NCBI GenBank assembly: GCA_039978075.1
Contig: JBDWCA010000002.1
Span: forward strand, 372,001 to 436,000
From: Anderseniella sp039978075
GTDB lineage: Bacteria > Pseudomonadota > Alphaproteobacteria > Rhizobiales > Aestuariivirgaceae
Length of the DNA: 64,000 nucleotides
Direction of reading: 5' to 3'
The notes under the pieces were generated by a model. The model had not been told where the DNA came from, did not search any database, and worked only from the letters and a program-made list of their open reading frames with translations. Position 1 is the first letter of the stretch. Every line of letters starts with the position of its first letter. Made by a program: the position numbers and the translations under genes. Positions 53,787-62,206 of the stretch are shown here, one piece after another.

Positions 53787-54731
53787 GTGGTTTTCTATAT
53801 TCTCAAGCGAATTCTGGCGACCATACCTGTCATGGGTGTCGTGGCGCTGTTCGTTTTCCTGATGCTGCGGCTGTCGCCCGGCGACCCTGCGGCCGTGATT
53901 GCCGGCGATTATGCCACCACCGAAGATATCATCCGGATCCGGGAGAGCCTCGGTCTCAACGATCCCATAGTCGTGCAGTTTACCAAATGGATCGGCCAGC
54001 TTGCGCAGGGTGATCTGGGGATTTCCATTTTCACCAACCTGCCGGTGACCACTCTGATCGCCCAGCGGCTCGAGCCGACCATCATGCTCACGCTGACCAC
54101 CATCATCTTCACCATCGTTGTTGCCGTGCCGCTCGGTACACTGGCGGCCTGGAAACAGGGCAGCCTGATCGATCGCGCCGTAATGCTGTTTTCTGTGGCC
54201 GGATTTTCGGTACCGGTTTTCGTGCTCGGCTACATCCTGATCTACATCGTGTCGATTCAGCTCAGGTGGCTGCCGGTGCAGGGCTACAAGTCAATGTTCA
54301 CCGACGGTGTCATTCCGTTCTTCCGGCATATCATCCTGCCCACCATCACCTTGTCGGTCATCTTCATTGCGCTCATCGCGCGCATGACGCGGGCCTCGGT
54401 CATGGAGGTGCTGCAGGAAGACTATGTGCGTACCGCCCGCGCCAAGGGGCAAAGCGAATTCAAGGTATTAATGAAGCATGCGGTGCGCAATGCCGCCGTG
54501 CCCATCGTTACCGTCATCGGCCTGGGCATCGCGCTGCTGATCGGCGGCGTGGTGGTCACTGAGAGCGTCTACAACATTCCCGGCCTTGGCAGGCTGGTGC
54601 TCGATGCAGTCCTGAAACGCGACTACCCCATCATTCAGGGGCTGATTCTGCTGTTCAGCTTTGTCTACATTGTCATCAACCTGCTGATTGACCTGAGTTA
54701 CACCTTGTTTGACCCGAGGATCAAATACTGA
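53787..54731 (+). CDS. ABC transporter permease, DppB-like, second system
   Basis: 314-residue permease with the N-terminal helix VFYILKRILATIPVMGVVALFVF and EAA loop DYVRTARAKGQSEFKVLMKHAVRN. The GTG at 53787 has a GGAG ribosome-binding site; there is no suitable ATG nearer. It shares one base with the next gene. Confidence 0.91.
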   Translation: MVFYILKRILATIPVMGVVALFVFLMLRLSPGDPAAVIAGDYATTEDIIRIRESLGLNDPIVVQFTKWIGQLAQGDLGISIFTNLPVTTLIAQRLEPTIMLTLTTIIFTIVVAVPLGTLAAWKQGSLIDRAVMLFSVAGFSVPVFVLGYILIYIVSIQLRWLPVQGYKSMFTDGVIPFFRHIILPTITLSVIFIALIARMTRASVMEVLQEDYVRTARAKGQSEFKVLMKHAVRNAAVPIVTVIGLGIALLIGGVVVTESVYNIPGLGRLVLDAVLKRDYPIIQGLILLFSFVYIVINLLIDLSYTLFDPRIKY

Positions 54732-55627
54732 TGAGCACGCAGTCAGACAAGGTTGATTTCACCACCTCTGCCGAGGCAACGCTCACCTCACGCAAGGATG
54801 CATCGCTGGCCTCCTTGATGTGGAAGCATCCATCTGTGTTCTGGGGTGGACTGCTGCTGGTGATTATGGTGCTGGTCGCCGTGTTTGGCCCATTTTTGAC
54901 AGCTGATCCTGTGGCCATCCATCCGATTGACCGCCTGAAGCTGCCGTCGGCGGAATTCTGGTTCGGCACTGATTATCTGGGGCGCAATGTCTATTCCCGC
55001 GTCATCTACGGGGCACGCGTCTCGCTGGTGGTCGGCCTTGCGGTTGCCGTCGTAGCCGTCGTTCTTGGCCTGGTGACGGGTCTGTTGTCGGGATACATCC
55101 GCTGGCTCGATGCCATCATCATGCGGGTGATGGACGGACTGATGGCGATACCCGGGATTCTGCTGGCGATTGCCCTGATCTCCCTGTCCGGCGCCACTTT
55201 GTTCACCGTCATCATCGCCATCGTCATCCCGGAAATTCCCAGAGTTGTGCGGCTGGTACGATCCGTCGTGCTGACCGTGCGGGAAGAACCTTATGTTGAA
55301 GCCGCCATTGCGGCGGGCACCCGCACCCACCTGATATTGATACGCCACATCCTGCCCAACACCATTGCGCCGCTGATTGTGCAGGCAACCTACATTTGCG
55401 GGTCCGCGATGCTGACCGAATCCATACTGGGTTTTCTGGGCGCCGGCATTCCGCCTGAAATTCCAAGCTGGGGTAACATCATGTCGGAAGGCCGCACCTA
55501 CTTCCAGTTGTCGCCGTGGATCATCTTTTTCCCGGGCATTGCCCTGGCGCTGACAGTGCTTGCAGTCAACACGGTTGGCGACGGCCTGCGCGACACACTG
55601 GATCCGCGCATAGCGAGGAAAATGTGA
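54731..55627 (+). CDS. ABC transporter permease, DppC-like, second system
   Basis: 298 residues. Cytoplasmic tail, first helix around VFWGGLLLVIMVLVAVFG, then WFGTDYLGRNVYSRVIYGAR and EAA loop EEPYVEAAIAAGTRTHLILIRHILPN. Adjacent genes overlap by single bases (TGATG), indicating translational coupling. Confidence 0.91.
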   Translation: MSTQSDKVDFTTSAEATLTSRKDASLASLMWKHPSVFWGGLLLVIMVLVAVFGPFLTADPVAIHPIDRLKLPSAEFWFGTDYLGRNVYSRVIYGARVSLVVGLAVAVVAVVLGLVTGLLSGYIRWLDAIIMRVMDGLMAIPGILLAIALISLSGATLFTVIIAIVIPEIPRVVRLVRSVVLTVREEPYVEAAIAAGTRTHLILIRHILPNTIAPLIVQATYICGSAMLTESILGFLGAGIPPEIPSWGNIMSEGRTYFQLSPWIIFFPGIALALTVLAVNTVGDGLRDTLDPRIARKM

Positions 55628-57255
55628 TGACGGGTAACAAGTCTTCGCAACCTGTTCTGGATATTCGCGGCCTGTCGGTCACCCTGCCCAAAGGGGCTGA
55701 CCGGGAGTTTGCCATCGAGGACATCTCGCTCACCGTCGGCCAGGGTGAAATCGTCTGCGTGGTGGGCGAATCCGGGTCCGGAAAATCAGTGAGTGCCCAA
55801 ACCGTCATGGGCTTGATCCCGCGCAAGGACCTGACCCCGGTGGCCGGTGAGGTTTTGCTGCAGGGTGAAGACCTGCTGATGAAGTCCGAGGTCGAACTGC
55901 GCGAATTGCGCGGTGTGAAGATGGCGATGATCTTCCAGGAGCCGATGACGGCGCTCAACCCGGTCATGCAGGTTGGCGACCAGATCGGTGAGATGCTGGA
56001 AATCCACACCTCCATGTCTGCGTCTGAACGCCGCGAGCGCATCATCGAGGTGATGAACGATGTCGGCCTGCCGGATGTGAACCAGATGATTGACAGCTAC
56101 CCGCATCAACTGTCCGGTGGTCAGCGCCAGCGCATCATGATTGCCATGGCGCTCGCGCTGGAACCTGCACTGTTGATTGCCGATGAACCGACCACGGCGC
56201 TTGATGTGACGACACAGGCCCAGATCCTCGACCTGATAAAGGATATCCAGAAACGCCACGGTACCGGTGTCATGTTCATCACCCACGACTTTGGCGTGGT
56301 CGCCGAAATTGCCGACCGCGTCGTGGTCATGCAGAACGGCAAGGTGGTTGAGCAGGGAACCGCGAGCCAGGTGCTCAACAAGCCACGTGAACCGTATACA
56401 AAAATGCTGATCGCGTCGGTTCCCAGCCTGACACCGCCCAAGCGAAAAGCCATTACCGCCGGTGAACCGATACTGGCGACGAAGGGGCTTGAAAAGATCT
56501 ATGGCGCGCTCGGCTGGTTCGGTGGCGGCCGTGTGGTCCATGCCGCCAAACAGGTGGAACTGGAAGTACGGCGCGGTGAGACCCTGGGCGTGGTCGGTGA
56601 ATCCGGCTCTGGCAAGTCAACCGTTGCACGCTGTATTGTCAGGCTGATCGACCCGACCAGCGGCGAGGTGCTGATCGACGGCAGTAATATTGCAAAGATG
56701 TCCCAGTCGGAATTGCGCTCGTACCGCCGCAATGTGCAGGTGGTATTCCAGGATCCGTACCGGTCGCTGAACCCGCGCCGCACCGTTGGCCAGTCGATTG
56801 TCGAGGGTCCGATGAATTTTGGCACCTCGCATGAAGAAGCATTGGAACGCGCCCGTGACCTGATGGAGATCGTTGGACTGTCACCGCACGCGCTGGACCG
56901 GTTTCCGCACCAGTTTTCCGGTGGTCAGCGCCAGCGCATCTGCATTGCCCGGGCCCTTGCCATGGAGCCGAAAGTGCTGATTGCAGACGAAGCGGTGTCC
57001 GCGCTTGATGTGTCGGTTCAGGCCCAGGTCCTGAAACTGCTCGATGATGTGCGCAAGCGTTTTGACCTTGCCATGCTGTTCATCACCCACGACCTGCGCG
57101 TGGCGGCGCAGATCTGCGACCGGATCATGGTCATGCAGCAGGGCGAGGTTGTTGAGCAGGGACTGACGGCGAGTGTCTACGCCAAGCCTGCGCATCCCTA
57201 TACAAAGCTGCTGCTCGATGCAGCGCCGGGACGCGATGCTTTTACCGCAAACTGA
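55627..57255 (+). CDS. ABC transporter ATP-binding protein, fused DppD-DppF type, second system
   Basis: 542 residues with two nucleotide-binding domains. First: GESGSGKSVS, LSGGQRQR, LIADEPTTALD. Second: GESGSGKST, FSGGQRQR, LIADEAVSALD. The second Walker B reads DEAVSALD rather than DEPTSALD, a mild variation that keeps the catalytic Glu. Last gene of the operon; a 142-base gap follows. Confidence 0.92.
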   Translation: MTGNKSSQPVLDIRGLSVTLPKGADREFAIEDISLTVGQGEIVCVVGESGSGKSVSAQTVMGLIPRKDLTPVAGEVLLQGEDLLMKSEVELRELRGVKMAMIFQEPMTALNPVMQVGDQIGEMLEIHTSMSASERRERIIEVMNDVGLPDVNQMIDSYPHQLSGGQRQRIMIAMALALEPALLIADEPTTALDVTTQAQILDLIKDIQKRHGTGVMFITHDFGVVAEIADRVVVMQNGKVVEQGTASQVLNKPREPYTKMLIASVPSLTPPKRKAITAGEPILATKGLEKIYGALGWFGGGRVVHAAKQVELEVRRGETLGVVGESGSGKSTVARCIVRLIDPTSGEVLIDGSNIAKMSQSELRSYRRNVQVVFQDPYRSLNPRRTVGQSIVEGPMNFGTSHEEALERARDLMEIVGLSPHALDRFPHQFSGGQRQRICIARALAMEPKVLIADEAVSALDVSVQAQVLKLLDDVRKRFDLAMLFITHDLRVAAQICDRIMVMQQGEVVEQGLTASVYAKPAHPYTKLLLDAAPGRDAFTAN

Positions 57256-57397
57256 GCTGGATTGGTGGCTGCAAAGAGTGGCGGTTTGCGGCTTGTGTAT
57301 CTCATCACATCCTGGATAGCGTGGGACTGGTAGCCGGTTGCTGATTAAATTCAGAAGTTCGTTCAAGAACAATACGCCTGCGAAAGATATCCCCGAC

Positions 57398-58504
57398 ATG
57401 AAACCGACCATCCACGAAGCAGTCACCCCGCAACAGCGTCACGACGTGTACCGGTTCCGCTATGACATCTATGTCGAAGAGATGGGCAGATACCGCTCGG
57501 TCGCCGACCATGAACAGCGTATTTTCTCGGAATCCGAAGACGAAACCGCCAGACTGTACTACGCCACCGACGGCGAGCAGATCGTTGCCACCATGCGGCA
57601 TAACTGGGGTGGTGATGCACCCTTGTGCGCCCGCCAGATCGAGCAGTATGATCTGGCCCGGTTTCTTGAGAACATTCCGTGCGAACAGATGATCGTCGGT
57701 GAACGCTTCATGATTGCGCCGAGCCAGCGTGGTACCGACCTAATTTTCCGGCTGTTCCAGACCTATTTGAATTTCGTCAATGACCATCGCATTCAACTGA
57801 TATTCGGGGATTGTGAGCCCCACCTGCTCAACCTCTATCTGGGCATGGGTTTTCGCACCTATGCGGAGAGAAACGTCAACAGTGCCGAAACCGGGTACCT
57901 GGTTCCGCTTGTCATGGTGCCGGAAGATATCGGCTATATGCGTGAGGTAAAGTCGCCGTTTGTGACCCTTCTGCAGGATTACAGTGACGCGGCAAAAGTG
58001 CCATCCTGCCTGCCGGAATTATTGTCCTCCGGACGCATGGTCATGAGTCAGGCACTGATGCCGCAAGGTGAATATCAGTCCGAAATCGATCAGGCCATCA
58101 GACTGGCGGAGAACCCCACCCACCTGTTTGACGGTCTGACCGAAGAAGAGTGCCAGCGCTGCCTGTCCAAGAGCAATGCCATCGAGTGCATGGCCGGCGA
58201 TCATCTCATCAAGGCAGGTAACGTGGCCCAGAACATGTTTGCCGTCCTGTCCGGCACACTGGAAGTGCGCAATGATGATCGCGTTGTGGACGTATGCTGC
58301 AGCGGCGACATTGTTGGTGAGATGGCGTTTCTGCTTGAAAGCCCACGGGCAGCAGATGTGTATGTGGCAACCGATGGCACCCGTGTCCTGTCCCTGAGCG
58401 AGAGCAATCTGAAAAAGCTGGCAGTAAATGAGCCGCAACTGGCGGCAAAGCTGTTGCTCAACCTGTCAAAACTGCTCTGCTACAAGCTGTTGCGCGTGGG
58501 TTGA
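57398..58504 (+). CDS. N-acyltransferase-like (GNAT/FeeM-type) domain fused to a cyclic-nucleotide-binding domain
   Basis: About 368 residues. Residues 1-190 resemble N-acyl amino acid synthase and autoinducer-synthase-like acyltransferases: HDVYRFRYDIYVEEMGR at the start, a MRHNW strand, and GERFMIAPSQRGTDLIFRLF as the acyl-CoA/ACP loop. Residues about 240-368 form a CAP-type cNMP domain with AGDHLIKAGNVAQNMFAVL and the phosphate-binding cassette GEMAFLLESPRAADV, whose Glu and Arg are intact. No DNA-binding domain follows. Suggested role: acyl transfer switched by cAMP or cGMP; product unknown. Start at 57398 (ATG) or TTG 57338. It ends 39 bases inside the convergent epimerase gene. Confidence 0.75.
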   Translation: MKPTIHEAVTPQQRHDVYRFRYDIYVEEMGRYRSVADHEQRIFSESEDETARLYYATDGEQIVATMRHNWGGDAPLCARQIEQYDLARFLENIPCEQMIVGERFMIAPSQRGTDLIFRLFQTYLNFVNDHRIQLIFGDCEPHLLNLYLGMGFRTYAERNVNSAETGYLVPLVMVPEDIGYMREVKSPFVTLLQDYSDAAKVPSCLPELLSSGRMVMSQALMPQGEYQSEIDQAIRLAENPTHLFDGLTEEECQRCLSKSNAIECMAGDHLIKAGNVAQNMFAVLSGTLEVRNDDRVVDVCCSGDIVGEMAFLLESPRAADVYVATDGTRVLSLSESNLKKLAVNEPQLAAKLLLNLSKLLCYKLLRVG

Positions 58505-59470
58505 CGCGTGATATGGCAGGCTGGGAACACTGTGATTGACGGCAACTATACCGTCGGCAAACGGGTCTTGAGGGTCGCGATACAGTGTGGCCTCACTGCA
58601 GATATAGGCTCTGCCTGTCAGGCTTGGCCTGATTTTGTGACCGTTTGACAGCTGGTAGCTGGCGGCAAAGCGGCTGCCGATGATGCTTTCCTGCACCCAG
58701 GTTTCTCCGGGCTCCAGTAATCCGTCCGCCGCCAGACAAGCCAGTTTGGCGCTGGTGCCGGTACCGCACGGAGAACGGTCATAGGCCCCGCCGGGGCACA
58801 GGACGAAGTTGCGGCTGTGGGCATCGGGTGAATGCGGTGCTCCGAAGAACTCGACATGGTCAATTCCTGCACCTGCAGCGCCGGTAACGCCACATACCGC
58901 GAGCGTCCGCCTTATCGCCCCGGCCGCCTTTGAAAGCTGCGGGATGGCCTTCATCTCAAGCGGGCAGGGAACATCGCCGGTCAGGAAAAACCAGTTGCCG
59001 CCATAGGCAACATCACCGGTGACGGTGCCGATACCATCCACAACAACCTGTACATTGCGGCGGTACCGGAAACTTTCCACATTTTCCAGCGTGGCTTCAT
59101 TGGCGTTGTTGAGGTTGACGGTGACCATCCCCGCCGGAGTCTCAAATCTGTGCCTCCCCAATTCGATCCGGCCAAGGTGTGCCAGGGTGACAGCTGTTCC
59201 AATCATCGCGTGTCCGCACATGCCAAGCAGGCCAGCATTGTTGAAAAAGATGGCGCCGGCCGCACACGTCTCATCGCATGGCTCACACAACAAGGCGCCA
59301 ACCAGCCCGTCATGCCCCCTCGGCTCGCTGATGGCGGCACTGCGATAGCTGGCGAATTCACCGGCAAACCGCTGCGCGCGCTCAGCCAGCGGACTGCAAC
59401 CAAGTTGCGGCCCGCCGTCGATAATCACCCGGGTGGGTTCACCTTCGGTATGTGAATCAATTACGCGCAC
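58466..59470 (-). CDS. 4-hydroxyproline 2-epimerase (proline racemase family)
   Basis: 334-residue member of the proline racemase fold. Both catalytic cysteines are present: Cys85 in MCGHAMIGT and Cys235 in SPCGTGTSAK. Two cysteines point to racemase or epimerase activity rather than trans-3-hydroxyproline dehydratase, which lacks one of them. The GTG start at 59470 gives VRVIDSHTEGEPTRV, the conserved N-terminus, and overlaps the preceding gene by 10 bases. Interconverts trans-4-hydroxy-L-proline and cis-4-hydroxy-D-proline, the first step of hydroxyproline breakdown, as the next gene supports. A 20-residue C-terminal tail is longer than usual. Confidence 0.86.
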   Translation of the reverse strand: MRVIDSHTEGEPTRVIIDGGPQLGCSPLAERAQRFAGEFASYRSAAISEPRGHDGLVGALLCEPCDETCAAGAIFFNNAGLLGMCGHAMIGTAVTLAHLGRIELGRHRFETPAGMVTVNLNNANEATLENVESFRYRRNVQVVVDGIGTVTGDVAYGGNWFFLTGDVPCPLEMKAIPQLSKAAGAIRRTLAVCGVTGAAGAGIDHVEFFGAPHSPDAHSRNFVLCPGGAYDRSPCGTGTSAKLACLAADGLLEPGETWVQESIIGSRFAASYQLSNGHKIRPSLTGRAYICSEATLYRDPQDPFADGIVAVNHSVPSLPYHASTHAQQLVAEQF

Positions 59471-60420
59471 AGTCTGATGACGTCCGCTTCCCGGGACCAG
59501 TTGCAATACCAGTCCGTGAACAGTTTGAGCTGGTTTGCGGCGTAGGCCTTCTGGCTGGCCGAGAGTGTGTCGCTGGCGTTGAAATGATGCTCGTACTCGG
59601 CGTTGCCTTGCAGAACCATCAGATATTTGTAGTAAAGCACCAGATCGCATCCTTCATCGAAGGACGACAGGACGGACAAAGCCTGCTCAAGTTCCAGGGC
59701 CCGATTTCTCGCTTCCGCATCACCGGTTGCCGCCTTTTCACACAGCGATACCAGTTGCAGAACCTGTTGCGGCAGCACATTGCCGACGCCGGTGATCGCC
59801 CCGCGTGCCCCGCAGTTCACGTAGCCATGGAACACATTGGTGTCGACCCCCACCATCAGTGTCAGGGCGTCATCCCGACTGGTGATGTGTTCCGCTGCAT
59901 ATCGCAGGGACGCAGCACCGCCGAACTCCTTGAAACCAACCAGATTGGGATGGTCCTGCCGCAGATCGAAAAACAGATCGGCCTTTGTTTCAAAGCCATA
60001 GTACGGGCTGTTGTAAATGACGGCAGGCAGATGACCGGCCGCATCAAGAATACCGGAAAAGTGAGCCCGTTGCGCACTGGCTGAGGTGCCTCTCGACAGA
60101 ACTCTCGGAATGATCATCAGGCCCCCGGCACCGCAGTGTTGGGCATGTGCTGCGAGGGCTGCCGCTCTCGCCGGGTTCTGTGCCCCGGTCCCGACAATAA
60201 CCGGAATGCCTGCTTCAACCAGGTGCTCCACGCCGCGCTGCCTCTGTTCGTCGCTCAACAGCGGCCAGTCGCCCATTGACCCGCAATAAACCACTGCCGA
60301 CATGCCTGCCGACATCAGTTCGTGCGCCTTTCGAACCAGGGCGGCGTAGTCCGGTGTGCGTTCGGTGCTGCAAGGTGTCATAAGGGCCGGGATGCATCCG
60401 GAAAAAATGTTGGTGTTCAT
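59461..60420 (-). CDS. 1-pyrroline-4-hydroxy-2-carboxylate deaminase (DapA superfamily)
   Basis: 319-residue TIM-barrel Schiff-base enzyme of the dihydrodipicolinate synthase superfamily. The opening SGCIPALMTPC, SAVVYCGSMGDWPLL, LSRGTSASAQRAHF and VIYNSPYYGFETKADLFF match the deaminase that converts pyrroline-hydroxy-carboxylate to alpha-ketoglutarate semialdehyde. The Schiff-base lysine is in LVGFKEFGG. Heads an operon with the epimerase gene, which overlaps its end. The oxidase for cis-4-hydroxy-D-proline that links the two steps is not in the window. Confidence 0.84.
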   Translation of the reverse strand: MNTNIFSGCIPALMTPCSTERTPDYAALVRKAHELMSAGMSAVVYCGSMGDWPLLSDEQRQRGVEHLVEAGIPVIVGTGAQNPARAAALAAHAQHCGAGGLMIIPRVLSRGTSASAQRAHFSGILDAAGHLPAVIYNSPYYGFETKADLFFDLRQDHPNLVGFKEFGGAASLRYAAEHITSRDDALTLMVGVDTNVFHGYVNCGARGAITGVGNVLPQQVLQLVSLCEKAATGDAEARNRALELEQALSVLSSFDEGCDLVLYYKYLMVLQGNAEYEHHFNASDTLSASQKAYAANQLKLFTDWYCNWSREADVIRLCA

Positions 60421-60541
60421 AGATCGGGTCTCCTTTTACACGGTTCACACTGCATGTTTGTCTGGATAGTGACCTGCGCTCTGCCTTCGCGTATTGTCAT
60501 ATTCTCTGGCGCAAAGTGCGAAATCGGCACAATCTGCAGCG

Positions 60542-61285
60542 ATGCAGGATCACATTCAGTTACAGCGGGATTTTTTCACGACACTGGGCACCCATCTATG
60601 GGCTGAGGAACTGTTCGACTGCGTCGCTGACACGGTCTATTTCCTCAAGGATCATGCTGGCCGCTATATGAGTCTCAACCAGACACTGGTGGAACGCTGC
60701 GGTTGTTCATCCAAGCAGGACCTGATCGGCCGCACTGCCGAAGATGTGTTTCCCGAGCCGCTGGGTGCGCAGATCACCGCCCAGGACAGGGACGTCCTGC
60801 AGGCATCTGCGGCCATCCGGGAAAAACTCGAACTGCACTTGTACGCCGGTGGGCGAGAAGGTTGGTGCCTGACCTGGAAGGAACCGTTGCGCGACCCTGC
60901 GGGCCAGCTCATCGGCCTGTCGGGTATCTCGCGGGATCTGCAGCCAAATGCCGGATTTCCTGCCGACATCGATCAGCTTTCGGTTGCCCTGGCTCATATC
61001 GAAGACAATCTTGACACGCCGCTGCGGCTTCCGGACCTGGCTGAAATGGCGGGCCTGTCCGGGTACCAACTGGACAGCAGGATCAGAAACCTTTTCGGGA
61101 TAACTGCTGGCCAGTACATCACCAGGGCCCGGATTGATCACGCTTGCGCCCGGCTGAAACAGACAGACGAGGCAATCAGCATGATTGCCCTGGCCTGCGG
61201 GTACAGTGACCAGGCGGCCTTCTCCCGCCAGTTTCGCCAGTCTGTCGGGCTGTCTCCGGCCGCCTATAGAAAGAGAATTGTTTAG
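60542..61285 (+). CDS. AraC-family regulator with PAS domain, hydroxyproline operon regulator candidate
   Basis: About 247 residues. A PAS-type sensor occupies residues 20-130 (DTVYFLKDHAGRYMSLNQTLVERCG, RTAEDVFP, LSGISRDLQ). An AraC DNA-binding domain follows (LAEMAGLSGYQLDSRIRNLFG; ALACGYSDQAAFSRQFRQSVG). Divergent from the deaminase-epimerase operon, so it likely controls it. The ATG at 60542 is preferred to the TTG at 60494. Confidence 0.84.
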   Translation: MQDHIQLQRDFFTTLGTHLWAEELFDCVADTVYFLKDHAGRYMSLNQTLVERCGCSSKQDLIGRTAEDVFPEPLGAQITAQDRDVLQASAAIREKLELHLYAGGREGWCLTWKEPLRDPAGQLIGLSGISRDLQPNAGFPADIDQLSVALAHIEDNLDTPLRLPDLAEMAGLSGYQLDSRIRNLFGITAGQYITRARIDHACARLKQTDEAISMIALACGYSDQAAFSRQFRQSVGLSPAAYRKRIV

Positions 61286-61321
61286 GTAAGGAGCGCCGGG
61301 AAAAAATACGCAGGACCCTGA

Positions 61322-62197
61322 TCAGTCGCGGTGGTCAGAATACGATTTTTCCGCTTCGTAATAGGCGTCGAACCCGACCGCCTTGCGCAGGTCCGCAAAG
61401 TCCAGCAGGCGATCGGCCGGGTGTTTGCGCTGCGCCATGTCCGCAAGTGATGCCTGTATCGCTTTCATGGCCGCCGACATCAGTGTCAGCGGGTAGGCAG
61501 CGAAATTATAGCCCAGCTCATGCAGGCGGTCAGGATGCAGTATCGGTGTCGCACCGCCTTCCACCAGGTTGGCCATGTGAATGCCCGGCGCTTCGCCGGT
61601 CAGCCGTGCCATTTCATCTTCAGACTGGGGGGCTTCGACAAACAGGATGTCTGCGCCCAGATCTGAAAAACCTTTGGCCCGGTTGATAGCTTCTTCCAGG
61701 CCGTGTCCGTGACGGGCATCTGTTCGGGCCAGGATCATGATGTCGGCACCGGCCTCGCGAGCGTCCACTGCAGCCCTGATCCGGTTGAAGGCTTCGTCGC
61801 GATCGACAACCAGTTTGCCTTTGGTGTGGCCACATCTTTTGGGCGACACCTGGTCCTCGATCATGACTGCGCCGAACCCGGCTCTGGCATATTGCTCGAC
61901 CGTACGACGCACATTGAGCGCATTGCCATACCCGGTGTCGCCGTCACCGATCACCGGAATGTCGGTTGCGGCACAGATATTGCGGCCCTGGTCCAGCATC
62001 TCGCCAAACGAGATCAATCCCGTATCGGGTGCGCCGATGCGCGAGGCAGACACGGCAAAGCCGGACATGAAGGTAAAGCCGAAGCCCGCATCACCGATCA
62101 TCTTGGCGCTCAGCGCATCCCAGCAGCACGGCATCACATGACAGGTGTCCTCTGCCAGCAGTTTTCTAAGTCGGGCGGCGGGCGAATTCTTGGTCAT
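61322..62197 (-). CDS. Isocitrate lyase/PEP mutase superfamily enzyme (oxaloacetate decarboxylase or carboxyphosphonoenolpyruvate mutase-like)
   Basis: About 291 residues. DGDTGYGNALNVRRTV carries Mg-binding aspartates; DQVSPKRCGHTKGK contains the catalytic KRCGH of the isocitrate-lyase-like branch. It cleaves or isomerises a C-C or C-P bond of a 2-hydroxy or oxo acid; 2-methylisocitrate lyase, oxaloacetate decarboxylase and dimethylmalate lyase are candidates. It lies 9 bases downstream of the TRAP permease, so it probably acts on the imported compound. Confidence 0.83.
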   Translation of the reverse strand: MTKNSPAARLRKLLAEDTCHVMPCCWDALSAKMIGDAGFGFTFMSGFAVSASRIGAPDTGLISFGEMLDQGRNICAATDIPVIGDGDTGYGNALNVRRTVEQYARAGFGAVMIEDQVSPKRCGHTKGKLVVDRDEAFNRIRAAVDAREAGADIMILARTDARHGHGLEEAINRAKGFSDLGADILFVEAPQSEDEMARLTGEAPGIHMANLVEGGATPILHPDRLHELGYNFAAYPLTLMSAAMKAIQASLADMAQRKHPADRLLDFADLRKAVGFDAYYEAEKSYSDHRD

Positions 62198-62206
62198 TGG
62201 CAACTC

